Shown here: one piece after another, positions 34,108 through 44,179 of the stretch
Numbering within the stretch: position 1 is the stretch's first letter
Layout: each line of letters starts with the position of its first letter
Assembly (NCBI RefSeq): GCF_918797505.1
Contig: NC_092799.1
Coordinates: 27,156,382-27,220,381 of the forward strand
Source of the DNA: Bemisia tabaci
Lineage: Eukaryota > Arthropoda > Insecta > Hemiptera > Aleyrodidae
Direction: 5' to 3'
Length of the DNA stretch: 64,000 nt
The notes under the pieces: generated by a model
Database searches by the model: none
Seen by the model: only the letters and a program-made list of their open reading frames with translations
Told to the model about the DNA's origin: nothing
Made by a program: the position numbers and the translations under genes

Positions 34108-35000
34108 AGTATGGCTTCCGTCAGAATTTCAGTACTCAGACCACAGTTGCAGATCTGGTGACTAAAATTCTGCGCGAAATCGGCAAAGGCAACAAGCCGG
34201 TGTTAATCCTGCTTGCTCGAAAATTTACCATCGACTGGAAGATAGTCTCCTGAAAATGAAGGTTACCGAAACTAAATACATCACATTTTCAGCAAACAGC
34301 CTGGGCCAGCCTAATGAAACATTAATAATCATCATTCTTAACAATTTTAAAGAATTAGGTCAATGTTTACCTAATATCCGTTCCAAATTTGAAAATTTCG
34401 AAAAAGTTTCTGAGGCGAAATACCTTGGAGTTCACCTAGACCGGCATTAAAAGTGCGATGTACACCTCAGAATGATTAACAACAAACGTAGTTCTTTTAC
34501 TTCTTTTTTCGAAAAACGGCTGGTCGTGTATTATCGATTAGCACAGTCTATCATAGAATACTGTGTTATAGTCTGAGGACTTGCTAATAAAACTCAACTG
34601 GAACCCTATTCAAAACTCAAAAATGTATCTTAAAAATTTTGTCGCGGAAACTTAGACTTTACTCAACTGTCTTTTTTTCGAACAATTTAATATTTTATAA
34701 TTGGAGATTATATGGAAACTGGAACCTTTAAAATACATTTCAAAGAATTTAAATTACCTAATTGTTGAAACTCCAAAGTACTCCACAAGGGGAAAAACTG
34801 AATTTTCGTTAAAACCAGAAAAATGTAAACTAAACTTAACATATAAGAATATTCTCAACTCTCCAATAATAGAGTATAATAAGTTGCTGATGCATGTAAA
34901 AGAACTGATTATAGATGCGGTGCCTTTTGCAAAAATAGCCCGCCATTTAAAAGCGCATATATTTAATGAGCAATTTCTACGAAATGAACAGTAGGGAATT
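34108..35000 (+). pseudogene. Non-LTR retrotransposon reverse transcriptase, decayed
   Basis: Pieces in different frames resemble a LINE reverse transcriptase in order: YGFRQNFSTQTTVADLVTKI near 34110, KYITFSANSLGQ near 34275, SEAKYLGVHLDRH before a stop at 34448, then the C-terminal region (KYSTRGKTEFSLKPEKCKLN near 34780). Frameshifts and stops separate them, and endonuclease and catalytic-core parts are missing. It is in the same orientation as the ORF1 upstream, so the two may be remains of one internally deleted element. Confidence 0.7.
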
Positions 35001-35457
35001 ACGGGAAAAGTTGAATTGTTCATTTAACAATGAAATTGTTAAATCTTGTGTTTGACTTGTTTCTAGTGTCCGTTTTGCAGTAGTGGAAAGCTAATTTAAC
35101 CATGAAAGTGGTTAAATTGGCATTCTTTTTTTTCCTTCTTTATTGTGAAGTCTACTTTGAAACTTGTCCAACACTTGCTTTGCTTGGCTACAAATTGTTA
35201 AGTTAGCAATTTCATCTTTACCACGAGTAAGAAGCGAGGAAGAAGTGGGTAAAAAAAAAATAAAAAGAAAGGGGGAAAAAGGGGGAATAATGGAACAAAA
35301 TAAATTCAAACAAAGAGGCTGCACCCGACACAATAGCCAAGTGCCTCTAGTGGGTGTTTTATTTTGGTTTTTCTTTTTTTTTTTTCGTTCATCATTCATT
35401 TGCCTGTTGTTAACTATCATAGATTAAAACGATATTAAATTCATTCATTCATTCAAA
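35001..35457 (+). mobile_element. Probable 3' tail of the LINE
   Basis: Purine-rich untranslated stretch ending in a short (ATTC)n repeat at 35438-35457, the type of simple tail many insect LINEs carry. Confidence 0.5.
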
Positions 35458-35757
35458 GGCAATCTTTTAAAAAATTTCTTAATTATTTCTTCAAGTACTA
35501 TAATGATATTGCATTGTGAAGGCGACTGAAGTCCGCCTTTTTTGCCTGTTTGTTTAAAAGCCATCCACAAGGTGACTTTAGATCAAAAGCGTTGTGAAAG
35601 GTGGAAAAAGATGATATAATGACCAATTGTTGTAGTCGTGGAACGCCAAGGGCTCCAAGAGTCTTTTGTTCTAATAAAATTCAAAACTCTTAAAATCTGG
35701 AAATAAGTGGTGCGTTCTTTTAAAGGTACCGCGTTATAATACGATTATGGAAGAAAT

Positions 35758-35996
35758 CCCAAGTAGCATTTTTCAACGGAAAAATCGCGATTTTATCGCC
35801 GATAAAGTCGCGATTATCCTCGATTTTATCGGCGATAAAATCGCTAGGATCATCAACATTTGAGCGATTATCCTCGATCTTTTCGCGATTTTATTGCGAT
35901 TTTATCGGCCCGAAAAAATTGCGATTTTATCGCGATAAGATCGAGGATGATCGCTCAGATGTTAATGATCCTAGCGATTGATAAAATCGCCAAAAA
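35758..35996. mobile_element. Repeat family J, copy 2
   Basis: Begins cccaagtagcatttttc and is made of cgattttatcg / cgataaaatcg motifs, as at 17849-18186. Confidence 0.65.
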
Positions 35997-36076
35997 AAGG
36001 GGGTTAAAGTTGTCAGCCGATTGCCGTTAGGTTCAGCCGTCAGGTCCTTTGACGAAGACGAGCGTAAAATCCCCGG

Positions 36077-36156
36077 AGCCTCCGCGGGGATTCGAACCCC
36101 AATCGCTACGGTGGAAGGCCAGCACATTGTCACTATGCTATGGCCGCTATATGACT
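36077..36156 (-). repeat. tRNA-like sequence (pseudogene or SINE head)
   Basis: On the - strand it shows a B-box/T-arm (ggggttcgaatcccc) preceded by an A-box-like tagcatagtga. The acceptor arms do not pair and the anticodon stem is poor, so it is not a functional tRNA by eye. Confidence 0.45.
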
Positions 36157-36248
36157 TGCGTGTGAGAATTGAAGCCTCTTATACATGGATCGGCGCTTCG
36201 CAACCTCACAACTTATGTCTTTGCGTTGACTGACACCGATTTTTCATT

Positions 36249-36296
<48 letters not shown>
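36249..36296 (+). repeat. Poly-T tract
   Basis: Nearly 50 uninterrupted T, likely a retroposed poly(A) tail on the - strand or slippage. Confidence 0.9.
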
Positions 36297-36301
<5 letters not shown>

Positions 36302-36339
36302 TCCCTCCTCTGTATTTTATTTCATACCTTGAAATACGG

Positions 36340-36660
36340 TTGGTAAAATAAGGTTCTATTGGTAATCTCATCATTCTGTCTCTGTAAAATTACCAATAAT
36401 AGTGAGATGGCAAAGTTACCGATGGACCTTGGGAAAAACGCCAATAGTTTTTATCGACTGTGGTAGAATTACCGAGATAAAATGGTAAAGTTACCGGGGA
36501 TTGATTACCAATAAAAGTGGTATTCTTACCTGAAAAAATCAGTAAAAATACCGGTTTTCAGGTAAGCTTACCAGCCTGTCTTTGTAACATTATACTAATA
36601 ATTGATAAAAAAAATGAGATGGTTAAGTTACCAACGGATCTCGGTAAAAACGGCGGCGGC
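36340..36660. mobile_element. Repeat family H, partial copy
   Basis: Shares blocks such as ggtagaattaccgagataaa and ttaccaataaaagtggtatt with 11411-11826. It lies directly next to the virus-like block. Confidence 0.65.
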
Positions 36661-36771
36661 GGAATAGAAACATCTTTCATAGAGTTCTCGTGCATACTTG
36701 CGTCACCCTCTACGTACCTCTAAATGTTTTAACCTCTCCTCATGTACGCTTGGAGTTATTGATGTAATGCA

Positions 36772-38199
36772 CTACTTAAAATCCAATAATGGGCGCAGTA
36801 GTAATTTTTGAGCGGCAGATGAGATGAAAATGTCCAGTTGAGCGGGAGCAGTCTCTTGAGAGGCGAGAAATGCAGGACGTGATTGCTCATTTTCTATTCC
36901 GTCCGCATATGTGCGGAGTAGATTCACCGAATTCTGAAACATACGCTTAAAATCCAACGATGTAAGTAAGCGGTCGTCACTAATTTCCTGTTTTTCTATA
37001 GTTGCATGCAGTCGCTTTATCAAGTTGTCGATCGGCTCTTGGATTAAAGTCATCAAGCCAGAGGATAGAAAATTTGATTTTGCAGGGAATCTTTTCCGTT
37101 CCTCCTCGGTTGAACGTAGAGGAAGAGAACCATCAACGTCACGACGCCAACGAACGTATCCCTCGCCGTCTCGTGCGACTGCTGTCAAAAGGCGCAAAAG
37201 ATAAAAGAAAGCCTCTGTGAATGTAACGTTGTACGCGCTCATAGTTATGATGACAAGAGCCGTTAGGTGCGGTGCGGCCCAATAAACGCGGGGAGCGTTT
37301 ATTTTCTTTATGATCGTTTCTCGTAAGTTCATTATTGGATCACTGAAACAGGAATACAAAGATAAGAAATCGAATGACATAAATTGCGGTGATGAGTATT
37401 TCGCGTATTCAGGCGAGATGCTTAAGTGCTTATGTTGAATGTTTTCAGTGATTCTCGAATGGAACAATTTTGTACCGTCAATCGAATAGCCGGTAGAAAT
37501 TACTTCGAGGCAACTAACGATCTTTCCTGATCCTTTTATCTGTTGGTAATGAGAGAGACAAACGTTACACGGTAAGATTTGATCGATGTTATAAAGAATA
37601 AGAACGAAATCGGACAATGAAGATATCGAAGTTTCGCTGGCGATGCCAATTGATCCGCTCCCATCATCGTCTCTTAACGACAACTGCACGAGGATCGAAA
37701 GTGCATGTAAAAAGCCCCAATATAGATGACCCCATACAGGGACGGTATAAATATTGAAATTCAGTATTAACTCGTGTTTAACTAGGCCGAATTTGGCTCG
37801 GAATCGATCTACTAATCGTTTCAATATCGCCACGTATTCGTGGGACGGGTTTATGTTACCAATTTTTCGATAATGATCGACGAAAGTCTCCATTTCGTTA
37901 AACAATTGCTCTGCAGACTCGGTTAATTTATTCAACGAATAAACCCATTCGTTCGCAATCGTTGTTTCAAAGATTTGTCTCATCAGTTCTTCTGCGTTAG
38001 AAAACGCAACTGGAAGGATTTCTTTGCATTTTAACTCTCTGTTTGTCAAAAATTTCGTCCGTTCGCGTGACGAAGATAAAATCATTTCACCCTTATAATG
38101 CTCAACAAGGTTTTCCGGTCTGGAATTGAGCGCCTCTCCCAAAATCGTATTTTCCATTGTCAAATTTCTTCCTCTTTTTTTACCTTTCTCCTTTGTCAT
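36772..38199 (-). CDS. P33/Ac92-like sulfhydryl oxidase (endogenous virus-like)
   Basis: 475 residues, intact. Two features point to the Erv1/P33 flavin-linked sulfhydryl oxidase family: the helix motif VWGHLYWGFLHALS (residues 155-168) and the redox pair CNVC followed by LSHY (211-214), separated by a hydrophobic Ser/Asp-rich stretch. Enzymes of this kind oxidise cysteines to disulfides, and the P33 branch is conserved in baculoviruses and nudiviruses. Baculovirus P33 is about 260 residues, so this protein is much longer, with added N- and C-terminal parts of unknown role. It is transcribed away from the + strand ORF at 38853, with 650 bases between them. No intron signs. Family assignment is from motif recognition, not alignment. 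Confidence 0.7.
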   Translation of the reverse strand: MTKEKGKKRGRNLTMENTILGEALNSRPENLVEHYKGEMILSSSRERTKFLTNRELKCKEILPVAFSNAEELMRQIFETTIANEWVYSLNKLTESAEQLFNEMETFVDHYRKIGNINPSHEYVAILKRLVDRFRAKFGLVKHELILNFNIYTVPVWGHLYWGFLHALSILVQLSLRDDDGSGSIGIASETSISSLSDFVLILYNIDQILPCNVCLSHYQQIKGSGKIVSCLEVISTGYSIDGTKLFHSRITENIQHKHLSISPEYAKYSSPQFMSFDFLSLYSCFSDPIMNLRETIIKKINAPRVYWAAPHLTALVIITMSAYNVTFTEAFFYLLRLLTAVARDGEGYVRWRRDVDGSLPLRSTEEERKRFPAKSNFLSSGLMTLIQEPIDNLIKRLHATIEKQEISDDRLLTSLDFKRMFQNSVNLLRTYADGIENEQSRPAFLASQETAPAQLDIFISSAAQKLLLRPLLDFK

Positions 38200-38852
38200 C
38201 TATCGGTTTAAAATATTGCATTAGGTAACCGTAGAAAGATCCTTTTTAGGACGTTAACTCCATTATTTGCAATATCCTCGGGGTTTCCGTATTACTTACT
38301 CTGTAAAGTAACTTTTTCGACATTCTATCTGTTGCGATGATATTGGTCAATCATTTTCTGCTCGTTATAAATATGAATTAAACGACGGAAGTTGCTAAGT
38401 TTTTCTACGCCTTAGTTGGAGAATTCAATAAATAATAGTTACAAAAAGCGATTTTTGGATTGCTTTTCTGGATTTTTTTTACGGCTAGGATCCTCCCTAT
38501 TATTATGTACTTACACACAAGTATATACCCAATTATTTTCCCCTTGCACCTCTAATTTTTGAAATCCATTGTGGTTTACCATATGACTTACAAAGCAGCA
38601 TTTTTTGCAGCCTTGAGATAAAGAAATCATTAGGCGCCCCTCCAGCAACGTCTTCTTTCTGTTGTTCCTATCACATTGTTCATGTATTGCCTTTAAACAG
38701 TACTCCAATTGCAATTGCCGTACCAGTCCAGGTCAATATAAAATAAGAACTTGATTTAAAAAGATCAGTCTATAAAAGTCTTTACCCTTGACGGAATAAT
38801 TTTATTAAGGAGTTAGAGACTTTTAGGTTTTTGCCACAATTTTTCAGCCTCG
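38200..38852. promoter_or_regulatory. Divergent intergenic region between two virus-like ORFs
   Basis: Upstream of the + strand ORF there is a tataaaag at about 38771 and a ttaag at 38805, 44 bases before its ATG. ttaag resembles the late-promoter core of baculoviruses, but so short a motif is weak evidence. Confidence 0.3.
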
Positions 38853-40715
38853 ATGGATCTGAACTCTGAGAAAGCTGTGTTATTTCCACATGGTTTACAA
38901 CCAAAGGAGATCGATATTTATCCCGATCAAAATTCGGAGGAAAAACTCTTTCCTCTGATTCTTACCCAACAACAAACATCCCAAACCAATTTCCAGCACC
39001 AAACGTACGTTCCAGCACAATACGGATCAGTCAATGTTAATAATCAACAGCTGGACACAACATCAAATTCAATGCAAGGGTCATCTTCCAGTGCGGTCGG
39101 ATTTGATATCAGCAATTCTATGAACGAGGTGTACGGTCAAGGAATGAACAAATACGTACCTGGACCAATCTTACAAGAAATGTTTTCACCAGATGTACAA
39201 CGCCATCTGCAAAATCTTCAATGTAACGAACCTGCCTCAGTGATAACATCTGATGAAAAGCCCCGTGTAATGCGTGATATTGTCATTACAAAAGATCCGA
39301 CGGAAGCACAAATACAAGCAACTAAAATTCTGGAAGAAGAAATCGGTATCAGCAAGTTGTTTGATGAATGGAAAACATTAAATCTCTTGGATGATCCTCA
39401 ATATCTCTCAGAGTTATATACAGATTTCCCGCTTATTTGCACCGATAAAGATAGAATATTCAGTTATTTTCTGAAACTGTACAGGACCAAGTACATTGAT
39501 TTGATTAAAAAAATTCCAGATTCTGAGAAGGAATTGATCGTCAAGGTTGCTATACTCGTTTACTCTTCCGAAGCAGCTTTGAGACCTCTGATTTTTAACA
39601 AACCGCTTGAAACGGAAATAAAGTCAATTTGTGAAAGGGATCCGAGAACTTTTGGAGTCAAAAAAAGCATTCACGAACAAAAAGGTAACCCAGAGGAGAT
39701 CAAATTGAATCCTATTTTTGACGGCATTAAACTTCCAGACGATCCATTAAATCAGAAGTTGCTCATCAAGCACCCAGCTTTAACTCTAAATATAATCAAG
39801 GAACAACCTCTCTTGTTCAAAATTGGAAAAATCTGGGATAGCGGTACGTCACCGCTTTTTTCTCTTTTGACTACAAACATATTCAGAGACATGGTCGGCA
39901 AATACAGCACAACTCTAGTCGGACAGAAGGACGTGAACAAAACCAAGAAGGGTCTTAGGGTTGAGTTCAAAAATCCAGCAATTTTACAGATCACAGAACG
40001 CATCGTGAAAGACATAAGCATTTACAACGGGGAATTACCCGAGAAAGCTGTCACATGGTGGATGAATGTTTTGGACAAGCCTCTAGATAAACATTTTAAC
40101 CGGATCAACTTAAAAAGGGAAAATATCCAAATTGATTTACGTAACCCGACGGAAGAAATAAGAAAAGGAAATATAAATATGACTTCGAATATGTATTTCG
40201 TTGCAGTAAAGTCGTCGTCTATTTTCGATATGACAAGTGTTGCAGAAATTGCGTCGTTTTCCGAACCATGGCTATTCCTGCCGCTATCTGTGCTCAATTG
40301 GTCGTCATCCAAAAGAAATTTTTCGGACGCGGAAACAAAGAAGATGAAAGAGAATTATAAATTCATGAACGACTATTACGATAGAATCACGGAAGAATTG
40401 GACGCAGAAATTAATCTTTTGAAACGGAAAGATGAGCAATTGAAAGGATTAAACGAGGACATTCACTCTTCAAAAAAACCAAAGGTTCTGCTGCAGTCAT
40501 CCGACCCTCCGGAATCAAACGAATTGCACGAAGATATTGATTATTCAAAACAACAAGATGAGGCATTGGATCGATTAAACGGAGAGAAATCTTCAAAAAA
40601 ACCAAAAGTCCAACTGAATTCATCCCACTCTCAGGAAGCGGAAGAATTGAACGAAGATGATAATTCTTCAAAACAACAAAATGAGGATTTAGATGGATTA
40701 TACGAAGACGCTTAG
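38853..40715 (+). CDS. Unrecognised virus-like ORF with C-terminal 42-residue repeats
   Basis: 620 residues; I do not recognise the family. The N-terminal 150 residues are Gln/Ser/Asn-rich and probably disordered, the centre (about 150-520) looks globular, and the tail holds tandem units of about 42 residues, each with SSKKPKV, which looks like a basic nuclear-localisation-type motif. Two and a half units are in frame. The same repeat continues after the TAG at 40713 with stop codons in place of Lys and Asn codons, so the present C-terminus is probably a truncation. It is intronless and on the opposite strand to the P33-like gene. Confidence 0.6.
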   Translation: MDLNSEKAVLFPHGLQPKEIDIYPDQNSEEKLFPLILTQQQTSQTNFQHQTYVPAQYGSVNVNNQQLDTTSNSMQGSSSSAVGFDISNSMNEVYGQGMNKYVPGPILQEMFSPDVQRHLQNLQCNEPASVITSDEKPRVMRDIVITKDPTEAQIQATKILEEEIGISKLFDEWKTLNLLDDPQYLSELYTDFPLICTDKDRIFSYFLKLYRTKYIDLIKKIPDSEKELIVKVAILVYSSEAALRPLIFNKPLETEIKSICERDPRTFGVKKSIHEQKGNPEEIKLNPIFDGIKLPDDPLNQKLLIKHPALTLNIIKEQPLLFKIGKIWDSGTSPLFSLLTTNIFRDMVGKYSTTLVGQKDVNKTKKGLRVEFKNPAILQITERIVKDISIYNGELPEKAVTWWMNVLDKPLDKHFNRINLKRENIQIDLRNPTEEIRKGNINMTSNMYFVAVKSSSIFDMTSVAEIASFSEPWLFLPLSVLNWSSSKRNFSDAETKKMKENYKFMNDYYDRITEELDAEINLLKRKDEQLKGLNEDIHSSKKPKVLLQSSDPPESNELHEDIDYSKQQDEALDRLNGEKSSKKPKVQLNSSHSQEAEELNEDDNSSKQQNEDLDGLYEDA

Positions 40716-40862
40716 TCTTCCAAAAAACGATAAGTCGGGTTGTAATCATTCTATACTGAGAAATAGACAGAATTGGACAAGAAAACTGATTCTTTAAAGC
40801 AACAAGATGAGTAATTGAATAGATGAAACATATAGATTCAGTCCTCAAAAAAACGAAAAGTC
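40434..40862 (+). repeat. Tandem 126-bp repeat, last units decayed
   Basis: Unit starts near 40434, 40560, 40683 and 40809 (spacings 126, 123, 126). The first two are coding; the third and fourth carry several in-frame stops, and the fourth is cut by a LINE fragment. Confidence 0.8.
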
Positions 40863-41451
40863 CCGCTACCCGAAACTCATGGTTTGTTACGAACGAAAGG
40901 ATTAGAGAGGAGTTGAAAGTGGAATCTGTGAAAGAAGTGATTGAGAGAGCAGCTGTGCGCTATCACACGAGACTGGGCGCACACCCTAACCCGCTAGCTC
41001 AACAGGTATTCGGGACGACCCCAGCAGGAGACAAGTCGTAGGGTATAGCCCTACGACTTGGCTACAGGGGTGTTCCATTAAATCAGTAACCATGGTCTAC
41101 CTTAAACAGAACACATTTATGTGAGTTTCCGCTTTGCAGTGGGTGTCCATGATACCGATGGCTCCTACTGTAAAGACATTAGATAATTTTAATTTGTTGC
41201 AATTGCTAAATATGTCGCATCTGCCTCTTTATTTATATTATAGAATGTATGGTTTGTATGAATGATGAGAATAACGTAGGACAGTAATTAAGAAGCATAG
41301 GTTAAGGTCTGAATGTATTTATTAACAAAATCTTATTACATTACTTCTAAGATTAGCTTTAAGCTTAAGTTAACATTTATGTGATTTATGCCTCGTAAAG
41401 GGCAGTGGTACAATTTTAATTTAATAAAATATAAAAAATAAAAAAAAAACA
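40862..41451 (+). mobile_element. 5'-truncated Jockey-like LINE
   Basis: Encodes only the last part of a non-LTR reverse transcriptase ORF (NSWFVTNERIREELKVESVK, then LGAHPNPLAQQ), ending at TAG 41039-41041. This is followed by about 400 bases of untranslated sequence and an A-rich tail at 41424-41450. Such 5' truncation is normal for LINE insertions. It interrupts the decayed repeat tail of the preceding virus-like gene. Confidence 0.75.
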
Positions 41452-44179
41452 CCTTATACTAGATGCTTTTCATTTTTGATTTACTAATCTTATTTTATCT
41501 TTCAAGTAATGAATAGAATAAGTATTGGAAATTCCAAGTTGATGAAGTATGTATTAATTTTCCCGCAAAAAATACTTTGCTAACTGTATACAATGAGAAA
41601 TATTCTGTTTCTATATTAACAAATTTTAGTTTTACGCATTTTGACTACAATTTTACAAACTTTTACAACGTAACAACTTTTTGACTTAGACAATAACCCA
41701 AGGCAATTCACGATGGTGCAGGGTGCACATCTTCCCTGTTTTTACAAGTATTCAAAATCATCCATATTGTTCATTTCTACGCAGAAATATTAAGGATGAA
41801 TATTTGTAACAAATTACAGACTAAAGCAGACACCTTTTTACCAGCTAAATAGTTAAAGATATGCACGAACTTGGCAATGTTGGCCAGGGTATATGCTGTT
41901 TGGTCGGAAAAGTCCTCAATTTCGCTACATTGCTTGATGAGCTAAGTTGTTGGACATGCAACATCTGATCATCCCTCATTTAGGTAGTTTGAAATTGTTA
42001 GCCACTTCAGCCACTTGGGGGTATTCAGTTTCAAAATTATGTATAACCGCTTGAGCTATACAACCGCACTATATCATATGAGTGATTTGACATGCATCAC
42101 AAACGTCCTAGTTTAATTTTCAATTTTCAAAAATTTGGAGCTCTTATGCCTGCTCTACCTCAGATTAAAGGCAGTTTTTTTTCTTTTTTTTTTTTTTTCG
42201 GGGATGAGGGGAAAAATTCGCTACAGTGCCCCCATCATGAGGGTCGCCAAGACGCTCCTCATGAAAAGGGCCCACCGAATACCGGGACGGCAACGACCAT
42301 CAGCTGGTGAAGAGCCGCCGAAGCGACCCCTAACCGACCCGACCGCTGTGAGATGGGAAGACCCGGTTATGTGGGGGTGAAGCACGCCGCTGTGTTCCGT
42401 ACCCACTAAACGACCCCTCCAGGCCACACTTCAGTTGAGATTAAAGTTTTCAGTGACCTCTTAGGCTAAATTGAGGCTTTTGATACGCTGAATATGGAGA
42501 CATGTCAAACTCATCCTGTACTCTAGGTTTAACTGCGATTTTCAAAAATTCTGACGCCTCAAGCCCCTCGGGGCAGTCTTTTTCGAAAATCATTTAAAAC
42601 TTTACCTATCCAACTGCGCTCGGTACTCTGAGTCTTTGGACGCGTCTCACTTACATGTTTGTGAATTTTTAGATTTTCAAATACGTTGTGCCCTCAGCCG
42701 ACCCCCTCTCCCCCACCCCTTATTACGGACACTGAAAGTCAATATTTTCAGGAACCAACCTAACCCTTTTTAATAGTGATGTGCACTCGGAGTTTTTGGA
42801 CGTGCCTGACTTACATGTTTGTGAATTTTTTGATTTTCAATTATGATGAGCCCTTAGTTCTAAGGGCTCTTAGTTAACTAAAGTTCAAGAATTTCAAAAA
42901 ACTCGTGATCTCGGTTCTTTGCTCTCTTATTGATTTCATTACTTCCCTTGCCTTGTTATTACTCAATAGTTTTGAGCATCAAAGGACGGGTCGTTGCTCT
43001 TATCTCCCGTTTTTGTCACTTTTTTCGTTTAAACTACAATTCTTACTGAGCCTCTCTCATAAATAACATTTAGCGTTATTCTTTTTATCGTGCGTTATCG
43101 TTATTTCCCACTAAAGAATTTTAATTTTATGGACTTTTTATCGAAAGATAAATTTTTGTTTATATTTTTGCATGCGCAGTGTATTCTGATAAGCATGGGA
43201 AAATAGTGCTTCAGATCTGTGGCTGCCTAACATATTTTTCTCCTTAAACAAAAATTTTGAAAAGGTGAGTAACGCGTATTTCTAAACCACCAATGGGTCC
43301 GTGAATGGAATAACACCACACCAAATAATTAATGCTGTCGATAGTGCATATTTGTTATTGTGATACTTAGTCTTTGACAAGTGTAAAAATTTAAAAAGAG
43401 CCTCAACTCTCCTTGTATAGATTTTATCGTTTTGTACGTCCGTGGACGAAGCGCCCTAATTTCGAAGTCTTACCTCCCTCGGTGGAGCGAATCAATGGTA
43501 CCTACAGGTCGAACATAGGCCATTTTAGCTAATCCCCTGTCCGGCAACTGAAAAGCGATCCCTAAAGGTTTAATTTAAAGGAAATGGCATTAGTTTGGGC
43601 AATACCTCATTGACGTTTGCACTCCACATACCACCAAACATGGGTATTACGCGAATCCCTAATTTCAGCAATTTTTCATAAAATTCTTCCCTCCACCTCA
43701 GCTAGTGTACCACAGCTTCTGCAAATGTAAAAATCGACGATTGATTGTTAATTGGCAGAGTTTGAAGGACATTTACCTCTTTTAAAAGTATTCTTTATAT
43801 TAACTTTCACGGTCGTCACGCTCGTTGAAAGACATCCATCTCAAAAATACTGGAAGAATAGTTTAAGTAAATATTTAAATAGGTACCTGCTCTCAAGAGT
43901 TTCAAGATCTTTTGTGTACGTATAGGAAAATTTGTAGGGCCCTTAGGAAAATGATAGTCCGGAGAAATCGGCGACCAGAATTTACCAATCCAGCTGTGCC
44001 GATACTTTTTCTCTTGAATTTCGCAGTTACATGCTACCCTTCCCTCACGGATATGTCATTGCTGCATACAGTCAAGCAAATCTATGTTGCGTGGGTCTTT
44101 ACAAAATAACTTTATATTTAATTGTGTACCATTGAACACACTCGCTCTGATTTTTCCATTTAATTTTGTTCTTCACAGG
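41452..44179. other. Intergenic stretch
   Basis: Holds a T-rich run near 42175-42199, a GC-rich island at 42225-42425 without recognised coding potential, and two diverged direct repeats (42617-42694 and 42780-42854, sharing acttacatgtttgtgaattt). No gene recognised. Confidence 0.5.

Noticed and set aside
36077..36156. Functional tRNA gene on the - strand
   Set aside because: The acceptor arms do not pair and the anticodon stem is poor; kept only as a tRNA-like sequence.
42135..42427. ORFs in the GC-rich patch on both strands
   Set aside because: No family signature and no support beyond base composition.
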